DNA of 64,000 nucleotides from Diphasiastrum complanatum (GCA_029204225.1 CM055111.1:19506642-19570641), one strand, 5' to 3'. Counted from the first letter of the stretch, positions 34,293 through 46,565 are shown. Numbers and translations: made by a program. The notes: a model not told the origin generated them from the letters alone.

Positions 34293-37275
34293 TTGCATGT
34301 AGGTACAATGAATGAGGACAAGCAAGTTTTTTCACTTGATACTATCATGGAACCACCTATGCGTAAGAAGGCCAGGTACACTCAACCAAGTCTGATCATA
34401 ACAGGTGAGCTCGACTTGGTTGATTTAATTGGAGAAGAAAAAAAACCAATTAATTGGTATATGGAAACATACGACACATCAGGAATACATATGAAAGATG
34501 TACATCTATATGTCTGTTCAAAAGATCAAAAGTATGACGATATGGAAGTAGTTTGGAATGTTAAAGAGAGTGAAGGAAAATATGCAACACCATGTCTTGG
34601 GGTGGTTGTAGAGAGTTCCAAGGATGAAAAAATTATGCTGATCAGTCTACCTTTTGAAGGATTTAGTCTCAAATAAATGCAATCAAGCAAGGATGACAAA
34701 TGTGGCTCCATGAATGATCTTGGGTGGAACTTAATGAGTTTTGATAACCTTGAGGATGCTGGCATCACAGACATGATGCAAATTATTGAAGGATTTTTAA
34801 TTGTAAAGGGAGAATTGACAAATGTCACATCTTTTTTCAAAAAGAGTTCGGATGTTCAAAAGGGAGAAACAAGCAAAACAAGAAAACTTATGGAAAATCA
34901 AGAAAAAAAAACTACTGAAAAGAGAAATAATAGAAAACAAGGTTCCACATCTAAGCAAACAGGAAAAAATAGTGCCAAATCTATGGAAATAATGCTCTTA
35001 AATCAACAAGCAGATGCTATGGTTTCAAAAATGGAAGACTTGTTGAGTGTTGACAATGAGCAGGGCTTGCAACTCCTATATAAATGGAAGGGATATTATC
35101 CATTTGGAATGGACACATCCTATAACATTGATGTGACAAGATGTTTTCAAGCTCCTAGTCACAGAGTGTATCGAGGATTGGTAAAGGACCATGTATTGCG
35201 ACTGATAAAAGAATTTTGTGCACATACTCAACCTTGTGTTGTTATTGCAGATGTAATGTCATCTGATCCAAAGACAAATGAACCATTACAAAACTTAATT
35301 TTTAGTCAAATAGACAAGGTCAGTTATTGGGTCATATAAGGTCAACACTCGATAGAAGCTGCAAAATTGATGCAGGGCTTGTCAAATCAAAAAATGAAAG
35401 ATGCAGCAAAAATTTATAGATATAGAAGGTCTAGAATGATACTTAATTGTCCGAGCAAAGATTCAGTTTTAATATCAAAGGATGCAAACTTGATGGTGGC
35501 AAAGGTCATGCAAAAGGAGCCATTCATTGATCAAATGAAACAAGCAAGAGGTCAATGGATAGCTTTCAACAGGCCTGCAAAGCCTAAAGCTAGAGTCAAA
35601 AGAACTGAGACATCAAATAAATCATGGGAGGTAATTGCATTGTTGTCAAGTTATTAATTACTACTTTGTGTTTTGAAACTTTCAATAATTGTGTAAATGC
35701 ATTAATTTTTTCTCACTTGTAGGATTTTGTGGAGACTGCCGAGTGTACACTGCAAAAAGGTTTTCAAAAGCACGACATTCACATGGTCACTTGTGACAAT
35801 GATGTTTTTGACAATTGGATAAAAATAATGGAGATATATGTTGCTGGACAATTGCCAAACACTAGAGGAAATCTCGAGCCTTTTGTAGAAAAAAAAGTCA
35901 CAAAAGGAAAGGATAAACTTGGATTGGTAAAACAAGTGCCAGAAATAGTAAATCTATGTGCTCATTGTTTAGATGTATTGACGGACTAGATCCAAATCAG
36001 GTGCGAGGTTTACAAGCTGAAGTCATGGCCAAAAAAGTCCTAATAAAGAGAGGCAAAGGTGTCGAAGATAAGGTAGATATGGACGATGCATGTAAAAAAA
36101 TAAAAGGCGATAAAGTATTGGAAGACACAATCATATCCTACCTTCAAGGATTCACACTAGCCAAATCTACTTGGAGCCATTTGAGTGCCGTGTATGGCAT
36201 TGAAGATGAAGAATATGCAAAGATGTATACATGGTCGAAGGAATGGTTAAAAGATGCATTTAATTGTTCAAAAGTCACGCCTCCATTGTCGGCAATAGTA
36301 AAAAACAATGTTCACCGCTTGTATTTGATGTCCAAAGGCTTAGATTTGGAAGTAAATCAAACTCCTTGGAGAATTGGTACAGCTGGCCTTTTATTTGAAA
36401 GATATGCAGAATTCTCAAAAAAGGTTGATGGTCCTATAGTTAAGGATTGATCATTCTAGATACACAACTACATAATGAGATTTTGGAATTATGGACAAAG
36501 GACTATTTCAAAGCTTCAATCTCTCATGTCCAGACTTTTAATGGTACTAATAAACTAGTCATGGTATCGTTTATGGATTTTATATATATTTCAAGTCTAG
36601 TTATGGCATTGAAAGAACTAGAATATAATTTCCATTATGAGGTGGGAGTTTATATATCAAAATCAGAAAAACAAGGAATTATAACAAAATCCTACACAGC
36701 AGCAGTTGTGGTAATCTTTTTAAGTGAAGATTCCAGATTTGTGACCTACAACAACTTAATTCTAAGCAAAACAGAGACAGTTGACATTTCATGAGACACT
36801 TCAACGATAACTTCGGATGAAGAGGATGACATCGAAGACCAACCATATGAAATGGTTGGAATTCATTTAGTGAAAAATCTTAAGGATTCTATTTTTATTC
36901 AAGATCTCATAAAAGCATTTTGTAGAGAAGATCAATTTGTAGTAGATCTTTTCTGTGGAGGAGTTGCTTTGAAAGAAGGGCTACTAATGGAACGAAAAGG
37001 AGTTGTGATTGTATTGACTGATATGGAAGCAAAAGCTTTGGGGGCAACATGTTCAAATCTCATGGACACAAATCCGTCAGTGGCAAAATTTGCAGGATTG
37101 TTAGAGGTTCCAAGTTCAAGAGAAGAAAGTCATATTCCTATGCCTATTACAAATGTTGAAGAACTTGCCTCTATAGTACAAGAAGCAGGGGTGATATGAG
37201 AAGAAAAAGAGAAACAAAAAGAAATTGATGAGAGTGGTGAACCCCCTTTTGATATTCACATTGATGTACTTGAAT
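34293..37275 (+). pseudogene. ParB-like plus amino-methyltransferase-like gene, broken
   Basis: One gene-sized coding region. Frame 34293-35630 is interrupted by TAA at 34674 and TAA at 35337 but keeps its phase. It ends in a clean GT-AG intron, 35631-35722 (92 bases), and continues at 35723. The frame then changes near 35956-35990 and again near 36445. A TGA at 36792 and another at 37197 are in phase with the rest. Recognised parts: HRVYRGLVKDHVLRLI...PCVVIADV...YWVI-stop-GQHSIEAAK, which resembles a ParB-like domain (IxDGQHRxxAA type), and FVVDLFCGGVALKEGL at about 36939, resembling motif I (FxGxG, AdoMet binding) of N4/N6 amino-methyltransferases, placed C-terminally. I did not find the catalytic (D/N/S)PP(Y/F/W) motif. 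The middle (YVAGQLPNT, LYLMSKGLDLEVN) is unknown to me. All three stop codon types occur, so this is decay and not a changed code. Confidence 0.55.
35631..35722 (+). other. Spliceosomal intron in the ParB/methyltransferase-like gene (92 bases)
   Basis: GTAATTGC...TTTTTTCTCACTTGTAG. The upstream exon ends on a codon boundary (KSWE) and the downstream exon opens in phase (DFVETAECTLQ). AT-rich body and T-rich 3' end are as expected for a plant intron. Confidence 0.75.
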
Positions 37276-37651
37276 AGGACAGTCATCTTTCTACAGGTGA
37301 TTGACATAGATTTCTCAAGTTTGGATACCTATAATTTCATAGTTTATAGTAGTTGTTTTGTGGTGTACAAATGGCCATGGTAGGAATCAAACAGTTAGAT
37401 AATTGTAGATATTTAAAACTCCTCTATGTACATGAATTAAATCTTATCACTTGATATCATTTTTTTAGTGATTTCATTTTGAATTATATCATGGTTTTTA
37501 TTTTTGTCTGCCAAAATTAAAATCATGTGCTTATGCTCATATACTCAATATCCACTATATTATCAATCAAAATTAGTAAAAACTTAATAAATAATTACAG
37601 CTATTTTTTTAGTAGGACTTATTTCAACAGTCTCCTTTGTGAACGTTGTGA
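37276..37651. other. Spacer between the two decayed genes
   Basis: AT-rich, no coding frame recognised. It could hold a terminator of the first gene or an intron if the two were once joined; a T-rich AG lies at about 37615-37630 just before the next coding region. Confidence 0.4.
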
Positions 37652-38677
37652 CAAGAGATCACTTTACAAGAGGTGGAACTTGATAAAATAGAAAAAAACA
37701 TACAGTTCTCAAGTTTTATAAATAATGACAAAAATTTTTTGCAAAAATTGTCATGTGAAAGCATAGGTGAAAAGTTGCACTATCATACATTGATACTATA
37801 TCTCAATGGACTATTCATGTGCAAGTTTGTTGGAAATGGTCCAACCAACCAAGAGATTTATAACATTGGGTGGGAAAGGATCATACTGCGCATGGGTTGC
37901 ATTGACTTCTTGAGTGCAATTTCCAATCATTTTAATATTGGGTTGTGGTCATGTGCAAAAGAGAAGAACATTTTACCAAGGATTCAATTGATGGAGCATG
38001 TGGCCAAAAGTCAATTTCCATTTTTTATGACTTGGAGACAAGAAAGATGTTTCAAGCAATAGTCACCTTGTTTATATAGACCGGACAAGCCAAATGTGGA
38101 ATCAATGTTCAAGCCACTGTCTCGGGTGTGGGCAAATTTCATAGGTTTTTGTGATGAAAGAACTACTATATTAATAGATGATAGTCCATACAAAGGATGT
38201 CTTAACAATCCCGGAAATTGCATATTTCCCAATCCATTTGTAGGAGAAGTTGAAGATGATGTACTCAACAACAAGATTTTTTCGTATCTTCTCAAATTAA
38301 CACAAGTTCTTGATGTTCAGCCAGTCATATAAGCAACAAGATATGGACAACTGCCAGTGACTGAAGGTCATCCTTTGTATGGACATTTTCAATCTGTTAT
38401 GAAGATGTTTCCTAGTAGTACAAGTACTCGGGTTTCATCTGAGGCTACCAATTCACAGGTACTCAAAGGAGAGCAACAAAAAAGACGAAGACATGATCCA
38501 CCTGTAAAGTTGACATCAAGTCAATTGAAAATATTAGAGGACATGCAACCAATACAAAGTATGAGTGACATGGAAGCTAGCCTAAAAGCAATAGAGCTTG
38601 GCTATTGTAAACCTTACACGACTGGAACTGCTGCAAAGAGATATTTGCGCCCATTGGAAAAATGCAAAAGACTTTAA
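37652..38677 (+). pseudogene. FCP1-type HAD phosphatase-like gene, broken; nucleophile Asp is Tyr
   Basis: One reading phase runs through with two in-frame stops, TAG at 38060-38062 and TAA at 38330-38332. The segments follow the plant FCP1/NIF-type HAD order: LILYLNGLF (37793-37816), where the family has LDLNG or LDVNG; GCIDFLSAISNHFNIGLWSCAKEKN; FMTWRQERC (usually F.WxQxxC); KPLSRVW; TILIDDSPYKGCLNNPGNCIFP (motifs III/IV); DDVLNNKIFSYLLKL, VQPVI-stop-ATRYGQLPV and EGHPLYGHF. The codon at 37799-37801 is TAT where the nucleophilic Asp codon is expected, so the product would lack phosphatase activity even without the stops. The C-terminal 100 codons (38357 on) are basic and unrecognised. Family call is strong from the DDSPYKG...NP.N.IFP signature. 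Confidence 0.8.
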
Positions 38678-38679
38678 AA

Positions 38680-40831
38680 ATGTTCAAATCTCATACAATC
38701 CATTTTGTACATTCATTATTCAAATGATATATTTTAAATTTTATCTTTCATAAGCTTAATGTTCATGTGTGTATCTTATTTCTATCAATATGATGGTTTT
38801 TATTTATTTATTGGATATCAAGTTTTATGTTTGATTTTCTTGAATTTCAAAATTGGATGTAAATTGAATTGATTATTTTTATATTATAAAATCATACTTA
38901 AGGCTTGTTCATTGATAATTACATAGATTAAAAATTCATAGGTTATGCTTGTAGTAGTCATTGTTCATGTTGCACTCTCAAATATGTTATACCCAATGAA
39001 ATATGGCAGTGGTGGTTCACAATATAGAGCCTTGTGCATATTTTTATTTGTACATGTTTAACTACTATCAAGTACTGTGTGTCATGCGTTAGTTACAACA
39101 AAATCCAAATACATTGCACATATGTTATCAATTTTGTTTTTTGTTTGTGTTTCAACTATTAATAATATACATTCATAATTATACAATCACAACAAAAGCC
39201 AATACCTTGCACATACATTAACAATTTTGTCTTTTGTTTATGTTCTAGCTATTAAAATTATACATTTATAATTGTACAATCACAATCAAATGAGAAATTA
39301 AATCCAAATAATCATGAAGGTTATCACATGCACCTCAAAACCTATTGTGAACATATTGCAACTCAATAAAAGTTTGTAACATAATTAAATGAAATCAAGT
39401 AGTCAATTATAATTGTTGGTTTCTTTACTTGAGGGTAAAGATGTGTGTACACGATTTTTATTATACTTTGACTCGTGATATAAACATGATTTGTTGTTAC
39501 AATATGATTACTATTTTAGTAAAACATATAGCAATTACATATGGCAAATGCATCAATTTCTTAAAAATTTCACAATGTCCATATATAAAAGAGAAATTTA
39601 TCTAGTGCGATTTTAGAAAAGAGAACATAATAACATCCACCAAAAACTTCATTCATTGTAAATTGCAATATAAAACTAGCTAAAAATTATTCAATGGTGC
39701 AATTGAAAACTTGAGATGTGCTCAAGTTGAAAGAAAAACAAACAAAATTGAATTATTTTTAAAACACATAAACACTTCAAGATAAAGCATTTCTGAATTC
39801 ATTAAATCGAAATGGTGCTTGCTGTTAAAATATGACCACAAATCACAGTGGGGGTGTATGGATAGAGTTGTTGACTACAACCGGCTAGTTGCTTAACAAA
39901 AAAAAAAGTCAAATCTATTAAGATGAATGAATGTTATTTTCTTGTATTTGGTGCTAGAAATGAGAGCATGTAACTCAAAAGAGTATATGTGATACTTAGA
40001 GTTGAGTTTTAATCATTCTATACCTTAATGATTCTCCTATAGATTCTAATTGAATGAAATATCATATCTTAGAATTTGAATTCTAAGGATATTTGTACTT
40101 GAAAGATTAATAAATTATCTATCAGAGTTGTGGATAATTTCAAACTATAATTATAATTATTTTATTATTTTTTAAACTTTAATCTCTTAAGTTAGGTTAT
40201 TTCACCCAGTGTTTCATGTAATTTTACATGAAGGTGATGTTACTAACTTGTGGTGAATGTAACCTAGATGAAAAATTTATCGCTTAGTGTACTTTTCAAA
40301 CCCGAGTTGTACTCCAGTGCAGAGATTATCACTTGGGAAATAGGATTATCTCTGAGTACTTGTTTGATGTGAAAGTTTGACTAAGGATAATTAGAGAGCT
40401 CTAAATCTTTCCTGTTTAGAGAGCTTCTAAGGATAGAAGCAGTTAACGAGGGAAGAATGTTATGTCCATGGCGAGTAAGTAGGATTCAGTATACTCCTAG
40501 TCTTGGATACACGGTACTCCAGTAAATCAAGCTGTTAGTTATGCCATGTCATACTGGATGTGACCCGAAAGTAACTAATATCCTTGTGAGGCCCAGAACA
40601 CACTAAATGGAGTTTAGACAAGGTATGAGATATTGTATGCATGTGTAGAGTTATCGATAACAATTCTATGAATAGTTGGTCCATGCTTAGGACTCTATTC
40701 TAGGTGAATCTATGTATGAATGTGTAGAGTTATCAATAGCAATTCTATGAATAGTTGGTCCATCAAGCCCCCTTGAAAACCAAGATGCGTTTTCTTAGCA
40801 TCACAAGATGCATAGGTAAAAACTTCATGTA
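38680..40831. other. AT-rich non-coding stretch
   Basis: No gene recognised over about 2.1 kb. GAGGGAAGAATGTTATGTCC at 40449-40470 resembles the purine tract and LTR start of the gypsy at 59335-59355 (GAGGAAAGAATGTCATGCCC), so 40461 onward may be a gypsy LTR remnant. Confidence 0.4.
40636..40762 (+). repeat. Direct repeat of about 50 bases
   Basis: ATGTGTAGAGTTATCGATAA...CAATTCTATGAATAGTTGGT (from about 40640) recurs from about 40716 with a few changes, about 76 bases apart. It probably belongs to the putative gypsy LTR starting at 40461. Confidence 0.7.
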
Positions 40832-41208
40832 TCTTGATTTTTGGAAGGCCAAGATATTAGATTGCCTCCAAGAAAGATAATGTATGCACTAATAGACTTT
40901 CAATCCATCTTGTCACTTGCAAAGTCCGAATTCGAGTGGCCAACTATGGATAGATCTTCACTTTTATAAAGTAGACCATAATCACAAGATGAAGATACAT
41001 ATCTTAGAATCCTCTTGGCCATCTTCCAATGATGGATCTTAGGAGGTTGCATAAATTGACTCAATTTGTGCACACAAAAACTTAGATTGGGCCTAGTAAT
41101 GGTAAGCCAAATCAAGGAGCCTACAAGATTCCTAAAAAGTGTGATGTCCTCAAAGGATGTTTCATCACCTTTATTAGGATATTTTACAATTTGCTCCATT
41201 GAAGTATC
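40832..41208 (-). pseudogene. Copia-1 copy D, left fragment (RNase H and end of reverse transcriptase)
   Basis: Matches copies B and C from RNase H (AYTIFLGG region) to EQIVKYPNKGDE. The left end is truncated near 40832 without an LTR. The right end is the copia-2 target site GTATC (41204-41208); the sequence resumes at 48087. Confidence 0.9.
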
Positions 41209-41840
41209 CTTAAGATCCAATCTACTTGAATGATCTTTGGTTAGAAAGAGAAAAACACTACCAATTTCACCAATGTAGAAAAATCGGCATCTACACACAA
41301 TTTGAGATGTAGAAACTAAAAGAACTTGATCAAACTTGAATGAAATTATTATGTACTGTTTCTGTCCGTACAAAACCAGCAAGCTACTGTATTTCACACG
41401 TGTGGATCTAAAAATAGCAAATATAGATCATTCTACACATAGAATTGCAAGCAATCACCAAGATAGTGCACCAATGGATAGTAGAACCCAAGAGAACCAT
41501 GTATAAGCATGAAATGAGATAGAGAAGAGAGAAGATGACTCTCTCCACGAGTTACATCCTTTTATAGCAAGTCCAAACCCTATTTGGCCACTTGGCTTTC
41601 CCACCAAAATGCTAACCCTACCAATTTTGGGTCTAGATTCAATGTACCCAACTTATTCAAATTGAATCTACTCAAACTCGCATTCTATCTTTCCCACACT
41701 TTCAAAAAGTGTTTATTCAAAAGAAATTTAGACTAATGAACTTTGAAAAGTCAACCTCTAAGTCTAAAACAAGTTCTGGCCTCAATATGCCAAATATGAA
41801 AATATTGCAAAATGTGATGAAACTAGTTGAATCTTTCACA
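41209..41840 (-). repeat. Copia-2 LTR a (632 bases, lacks 18 terminal bases)
   Basis: Begins CTTAAGATCC and ends CTTTCACA, followed by the polypurine tract CTCCCTCTTC. LTRs b and c are 650 bases and start TGTGAAA; LTR a lacks exactly the first 18, yet the target duplication GTATC is retained just outside. Contains TTCACACGTGTGG at about 41393-41405. Confidence 0.92.
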
Positions 41841-42430
41841 CTCCCTCTTCAACTAGTTTTAGCATAGACTTTGATAATACTCCAAGTGAAGTCCTATGCT
41901 TCATGAACAAGTCCCAATGCTTTGGTAAAGATATCAGCTACATATTCCCTTGAAGACACATGTTGAAGCTCCACCTCCTTTGCAATGACTCGCTCCCTCA
42001 CAAAATGATATTGTATCTCAATATGCTTGCTCCTAGCATGAAAGATAGGATTGGATGCCATTCTTTGGGCTGATTGATTGTCACAAAAGATGATTGGGCT
42101 CTCTGAAAAATCCAGCAAGTGAAGATCCTTGATCATCCTCTTGATCCATACCATCTCCTTTGTGCAATGTGTAAGAGCTTTGTACTCGGCCTCACTAGAT
42201 GACAATGAGATAGTGGCTTGTTTCTTTGACATCCATGATATAGCTCTATCACCTATGAAAATACAATAAGAACTAATGGATTTCCTATCCATTACATCTC
42301 CAGCATAGTCCAAATCTGAAAATTCAAAAAGATTAGGTGATGATCCCTCATACAATATGCCAAAATCTCGAGTTCCAATGATGTACCTCAAAACTCGCTT
42401 TTCTAGCTTCCAATGCTCCTAGCATAGTTT
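41841..42430 (-). pseudogene. Copia-2 RNase H domain
   Basis: A frame of 165 codons (42391-41894) carries GILYEGS, DYAGDVMDRKSIS, ISLSSSEAEYKALTH, CDNQSAQRMASNPIFHARSKH and YVADIFTKAL. It is the normal C-terminal end of the copia-2 polyprotein. Upstream, where the reverse transcriptase should be, the sequence is unrelated (next entry). Confidence 0.92.
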
Positions 42431-43488
42431 TTGCCAATAGAACTTTGATCCATCATAATAATGATCTTCTTCCTAAGAATAGATCTCCTTTCAATGATCA
42501 TGTAATGCTCAAAATAGAAACAACCATAATTGATATAGAGAATAGTGTCCACTTGGGATGCTTCACTATTTCTTACATCAATTTTACATGTAAAAATGTG
42601 ACTAGAACAAGAAGAATCAAATAGAATGTAAATGAAATGATTCCACCATGCTTCCAGCTTTCAACTCTCTAGAAAAATACAGCAAACAAACAATAAATGT
42701 GAGTGATCAACTTTTGCTTGCATGTCTCCTCCTTTGTCCTTTGTTGCCATGTATCCACCATGATACTCCATGAATGAGCCTCCATCTCCATCTTGCCACA
42801 AGAAACCATCAAACCTTGGAAATCCATGAGTAGGTGAGTACATTAATGATGCAAATCTAGCACCACATGACTCCATAAACCAAGTAGTTTGCACTAGTCC
42901 ATCTTCAAGATCTACTTGACACAAGAAAATGACCATGAATTCACCAAAAATTGACAATCTCCAAGTATTGGCACCAAGTAGCTCAACACTTGAGAACTTA
43001 GCCATGGATGAGTGACATAATGAACCTTCAATAGCTTCATTTCCATCAGAAAAATAAGCCAAGAATGCTAGTACAAATCCAACATCAAAACAATGCTCAC
43101 CAATGTAGCTAGTTTTACCATATCTTGACAATTTGAACACATCCACATGAAATTGATCAAACAATGGATAGAACAAGTAAAGTAAACTTGAACAACACTT
43201 CCTTGATGCTCCCTTGACCTTACTTGAGTCTTCAATATGCTGCAAAAACAGATCCATAACACCCTTGCCAATTACCTCTCCTTTGATGCTCTTGACTAGC
43301 TCCAAATTGCCAACTTCCCTTTTGACTAGTTGAAGCACTTTGAGATCAATTTATTGATCTTCAACTTGACCATCAAAGTCATTGAACAAACTTTGTTTTC
43401 CTGATCCATTACTTGATTTTACAGCAAGATAACATCTATCCACTTGCATATCTCCATGTACACAAGAAGATCTTCCAAAAGATGTTCC
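42431..43488 (-). other. Foreign insert replacing the copia-2 reverse transcriptase, with a 225-codon ORF
   Basis: Between the integrase end (EYQSLMKSGT) and the RNase H, about 1.07 kb shows no reverse transcriptase motif in any frame. It has instead an ORF on the element strand (43338-42661), starting MLQLVKREVGNLELVK and including HCFDVGFVLAFLAYFSDGNE, GANTWRLSIFGEF and SPTHGFPRFDGFLWQDGDGG. I do not recognise the protein. No transmembrane signal is obvious apart from one short hydrophobic run, and there is no CCHC or protease motif. It may be a captured host fragment, or part of another element. The ORF is long for chance in AT-rich DNA but its coding status is unproven. Confidence 0.55.
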
Positions 43489-45965
43489 ACTCTTCATAAG
43501 AGATTGATACTCAAGATCCATTGGTTGGATCCACTCCACTTCTTTCCTTGCTTGATCTACACTTGTAGTCTCATCCAAAGAGGTTAGGAAAGCAACATAA
43601 TTTCTAGAAACTACTTTATTACCCTTTTGATCATATGTGAGCCTTGAAGGTACTTGTCTTTCTCTTGATGTTCTCCTTGGCTTTTGACTTGATGAAGGTC
43701 CATCATCACCACCATCCAAAGTAGGATCCTTCTCATCAACATCAAGAATGTTAGAACCATCAACTTTACCATCAATCATACTTGAAGACACCTTTGGAAT
43801 GTTTCCCTCATAAAAAATGACATCTCTACCAACAATCACTTTGTTAGTAGAAGGAATGTAAACCTTGTAGGCTTTACTCACCTCACTATATCCAACAAAA
43901 ATACCTCTTCTTGAAGATGGATCCTCCTTGGTCCTATCATCAAGAGTAATGTTGACATAGCATGTGCATCCAAAGGTTCTTAGAAAGTTGACACTCAGCC
44001 TCCTCTTGAATAGCATCTCAAAAGGTGTCCTTCCATCCAAAATAGCACTCGGCCACCTATTGCACAAAAAATTGGCACACAACAAAGCTTGATCCCAAAA
44101 TGGTTTGTCAAGATTAGCACTTAACCTCATAGCTTTAGCACTTTCACATAAAGTTCTATTCTTCCTTTCAGCCACTCCATTTTGTTGTGGGGTTCTTGAT
44201 GTTGTATACTCCCTCTTGATCCCATGCTCATCACAAAAGGCCTTGAACTTGTTAGATATGTACTCACCACCATTGTCACCTCTCAAGCACTTGATCTTTG
44301 TGGACAATTGGTTCTCCCTTGCATTCTTGAACTTGACAAAGACATCATACACTTCATCCTTGCTCTTTAGTAGATAGATCCAACAAAATCTACTAAAATC
44401 ATCAATGAATGTTTCATACATCTTAGCTCCACTATTGCTAATTGTAGTAAATCCATGAATATCCGAATGTACAAGTTGAAAAGGCTTTGCGGATCTAGAA
44501 ATAGATCTTATAAGGTAGTCTATGTGACTTAGACAAAACACAAGACTCACAAACATGCTTGTCATTACTTAAGAAACTTGGAAGACCAATCACAACCTTC
44601 TTCCTTGCCATTACCTCCAATGACTTGAAGTTGAGGTGTCCCATCCTTTTGTGCCAAACCTCTTGATTAGAAATTTGCTCCCTTGCAACACATCCAACTT
44701 GGTTAGCAATAACACAAGCATCAAGTTTGAACAACTTCCCTTGTCTTTAACCTTTTCCAATCAAGACATCCTTCCTTTTGATCAAACAAGCATCTCCATC
44801 AAACTCCACCTTGAGGCCCTTACTTAGCATTTGACTCACACTAAACAAATTCTTGGTAATAGATGGAATAAACAAGACATCCTCCAAACGAACATTCCTA
44901 TTTGTAGAGAGAGAAATAGGAATTGTGCCAATCCCTTTGATTGCACACTCACCATCATTGCCCGTGTAGATCACCCTCTTGTCATCTCCATATGCCAACA
45001 AAGAAGTGAAGTACTCTTTGTGAAAGGTCATGTGTGAACTTGCTCCACTATCAATCCACCAAGGATCTAGATCTCCATCATTAGCAAGCATACATAAAGA
45101 CATCACAAAAGCATCATCATTTGCATCTTGCACATCCAAACCATCCTCATCAAGAGTAAGATTTACCTTGTTTTTCTCCATGATCTCTCTTCTTCTTGTA
45201 GCACTCACTTGCAAAGTGTCCTTTGATGCCACAATAGAAGCACTTGAGCTGTGATCTATCCTTCTTTTTGCCACTTGAAGAAGCATCCACTTGATCTTGC
45301 CCTTTAGACCACTTGCTTTTGGTTTTGCCCTTGAATTTGCCCTTTGTGAACATAGCATCCTCTTGAAGTGTCGATGTAGGTCCACCTCTTGCTTGAAGCC
45401 TATATTCCTCATTGATCAAGATCTCTTGAAGATCCATCAAACTTGGCAAAGTCTTTTGAATAGCAATACTTTGAACAATGTTAGCATGAGCATCCAACAA
45501 GCCATTAAGAATCACTTGAATAAGCTCTCCTTCCTTAATGCTTTCATCTATGCAAGCTAGCTCATCATTCAATGCTTTCATTCTCAAAACAAAAGTACTT
45601 GAAATTTCTTCATTCTTTTGCAAACAAGAAAAGATTTGCCTTCTTAGAGTCAACACTCTAGAAGTAGACTTGGATTCATAAAGCTTCTTCAATGAATTCC
45701 AAGCTTCCAAAGATGATGTGCACTTACCAACTTCCTTGAGAAGTTCATTGGTAACATTCATCTTTATCATGTGTAGAGCCTTCTTGGCCCTCTTGTCATA
45801 CCTCAACTGATCTTGTTGTGTTGCTGGTCTCTCCTCCAAACCTACAACAATATCCAAAACATCATTCATCTCAAGAAGTGACTCCATCCTCACTTTCCAT
45901 AATGAATAGTTACTTGAGGTAAGCCTATCATTGGCTTCCAACATGACTCCAATTGAGGTTGCCAT
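43489..45965 (-). pseudogene. Copia-2 gag, protease and integrase
   Basis: Gag starts at the ATG at 45965 with NYSLWKVRMESLL and has zinc knuckle CFYCGIKGHFASEC. A frame change near 45160-45180 leads to the protease (PWWIDSGASSHMTF, 45412-44747). Stops near 44747 and in the pre-integrase region (HKRMGHLN...CESC, 44734-44495) break the polyprotein. The integrase (44565-43351) has VHSDIHGF, RGDNGGEY and AERKNRT, with all three acidic positions, and FWDQALLCANFLCNRWP. The frame runs out into the foreign insert. With no reverse transcriptase this copy is non-autonomous. Confidence 0.92.
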
Positions 45966-46565
45966 GTAGCAATGACCTGATCTTCTCTTTCAACCTGTTT
46001 CAATGCACAAAGCACTCCTTTGAACAACAACAAATGCTTTCAAAAGAAATCACCAAGATTTGAAACTATCTCACAAATTCTCTTCTAGCACTTATCCAAG
46101 CAAATCAACACATAGAATCATGGAATCTTGATCAACCTATGATCTATCCTCAATCTAATGACTTTTGCAACTTCCTAAGATTGAAACAAACTCAAATGAA
46201 GTCCAGCAACCTCACTATCTAGAGATCCAATCAAAATTAGGATTTTGACAAAATCACAAAAAATTGACTATTCCAAATCTACATGCAAATGCTGAAAATT
46301 TGATATGCAATCTATAAGCCACCACTTAGACTGAACCAATGATCCAAAAATTGGCCAAATCCAGCATGTGAATTCAAAAAATGGAATTGAACAAGTATAT
46401 TGACCTATTTAGTGTTTTGATCTACAAAAGATCCAATCTACAAAAGCAAAAAATCCGATTTTGGTGTAGAATCCTCTCTAGGATGCTCTAGACTTGATAT
46501 CTTCACCAAATCATTGATAGATCTGATTTCCTCCTTCGTAACCTGAAACACAAGCTCTGATAGCA
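45966..46565 (-). other. Copia-2 leader and variant primer binding site
   Basis: Untranslated leader between gag and LTR b. The PBS position (46554-46565) reads GCTCTGATAGCA, that is TGCTATCAGAGC on the element strand, one base from the usual TGGTATCAGAGC. The same variant is kept before LTR c (47425-47436). Confidence 0.8.

Noticed and set aside
35948-35972. A 25-base GT...AG stretch that would bridge the frame change in the ParB/methyltransferase relic
   Set aside because: Far shorter than plant introns; a frameshift mutation is more likely.
34293-38677. Repeated in-frame TAA, TAG and TGA codons as a sign of a reassigned genetic code
   Set aside because: All three stop codons occur, along with frameshifts and loss of a catalytic residue, and the intact copia-5 ORF ends at a standard stop. 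Pseudogene decay explains it.
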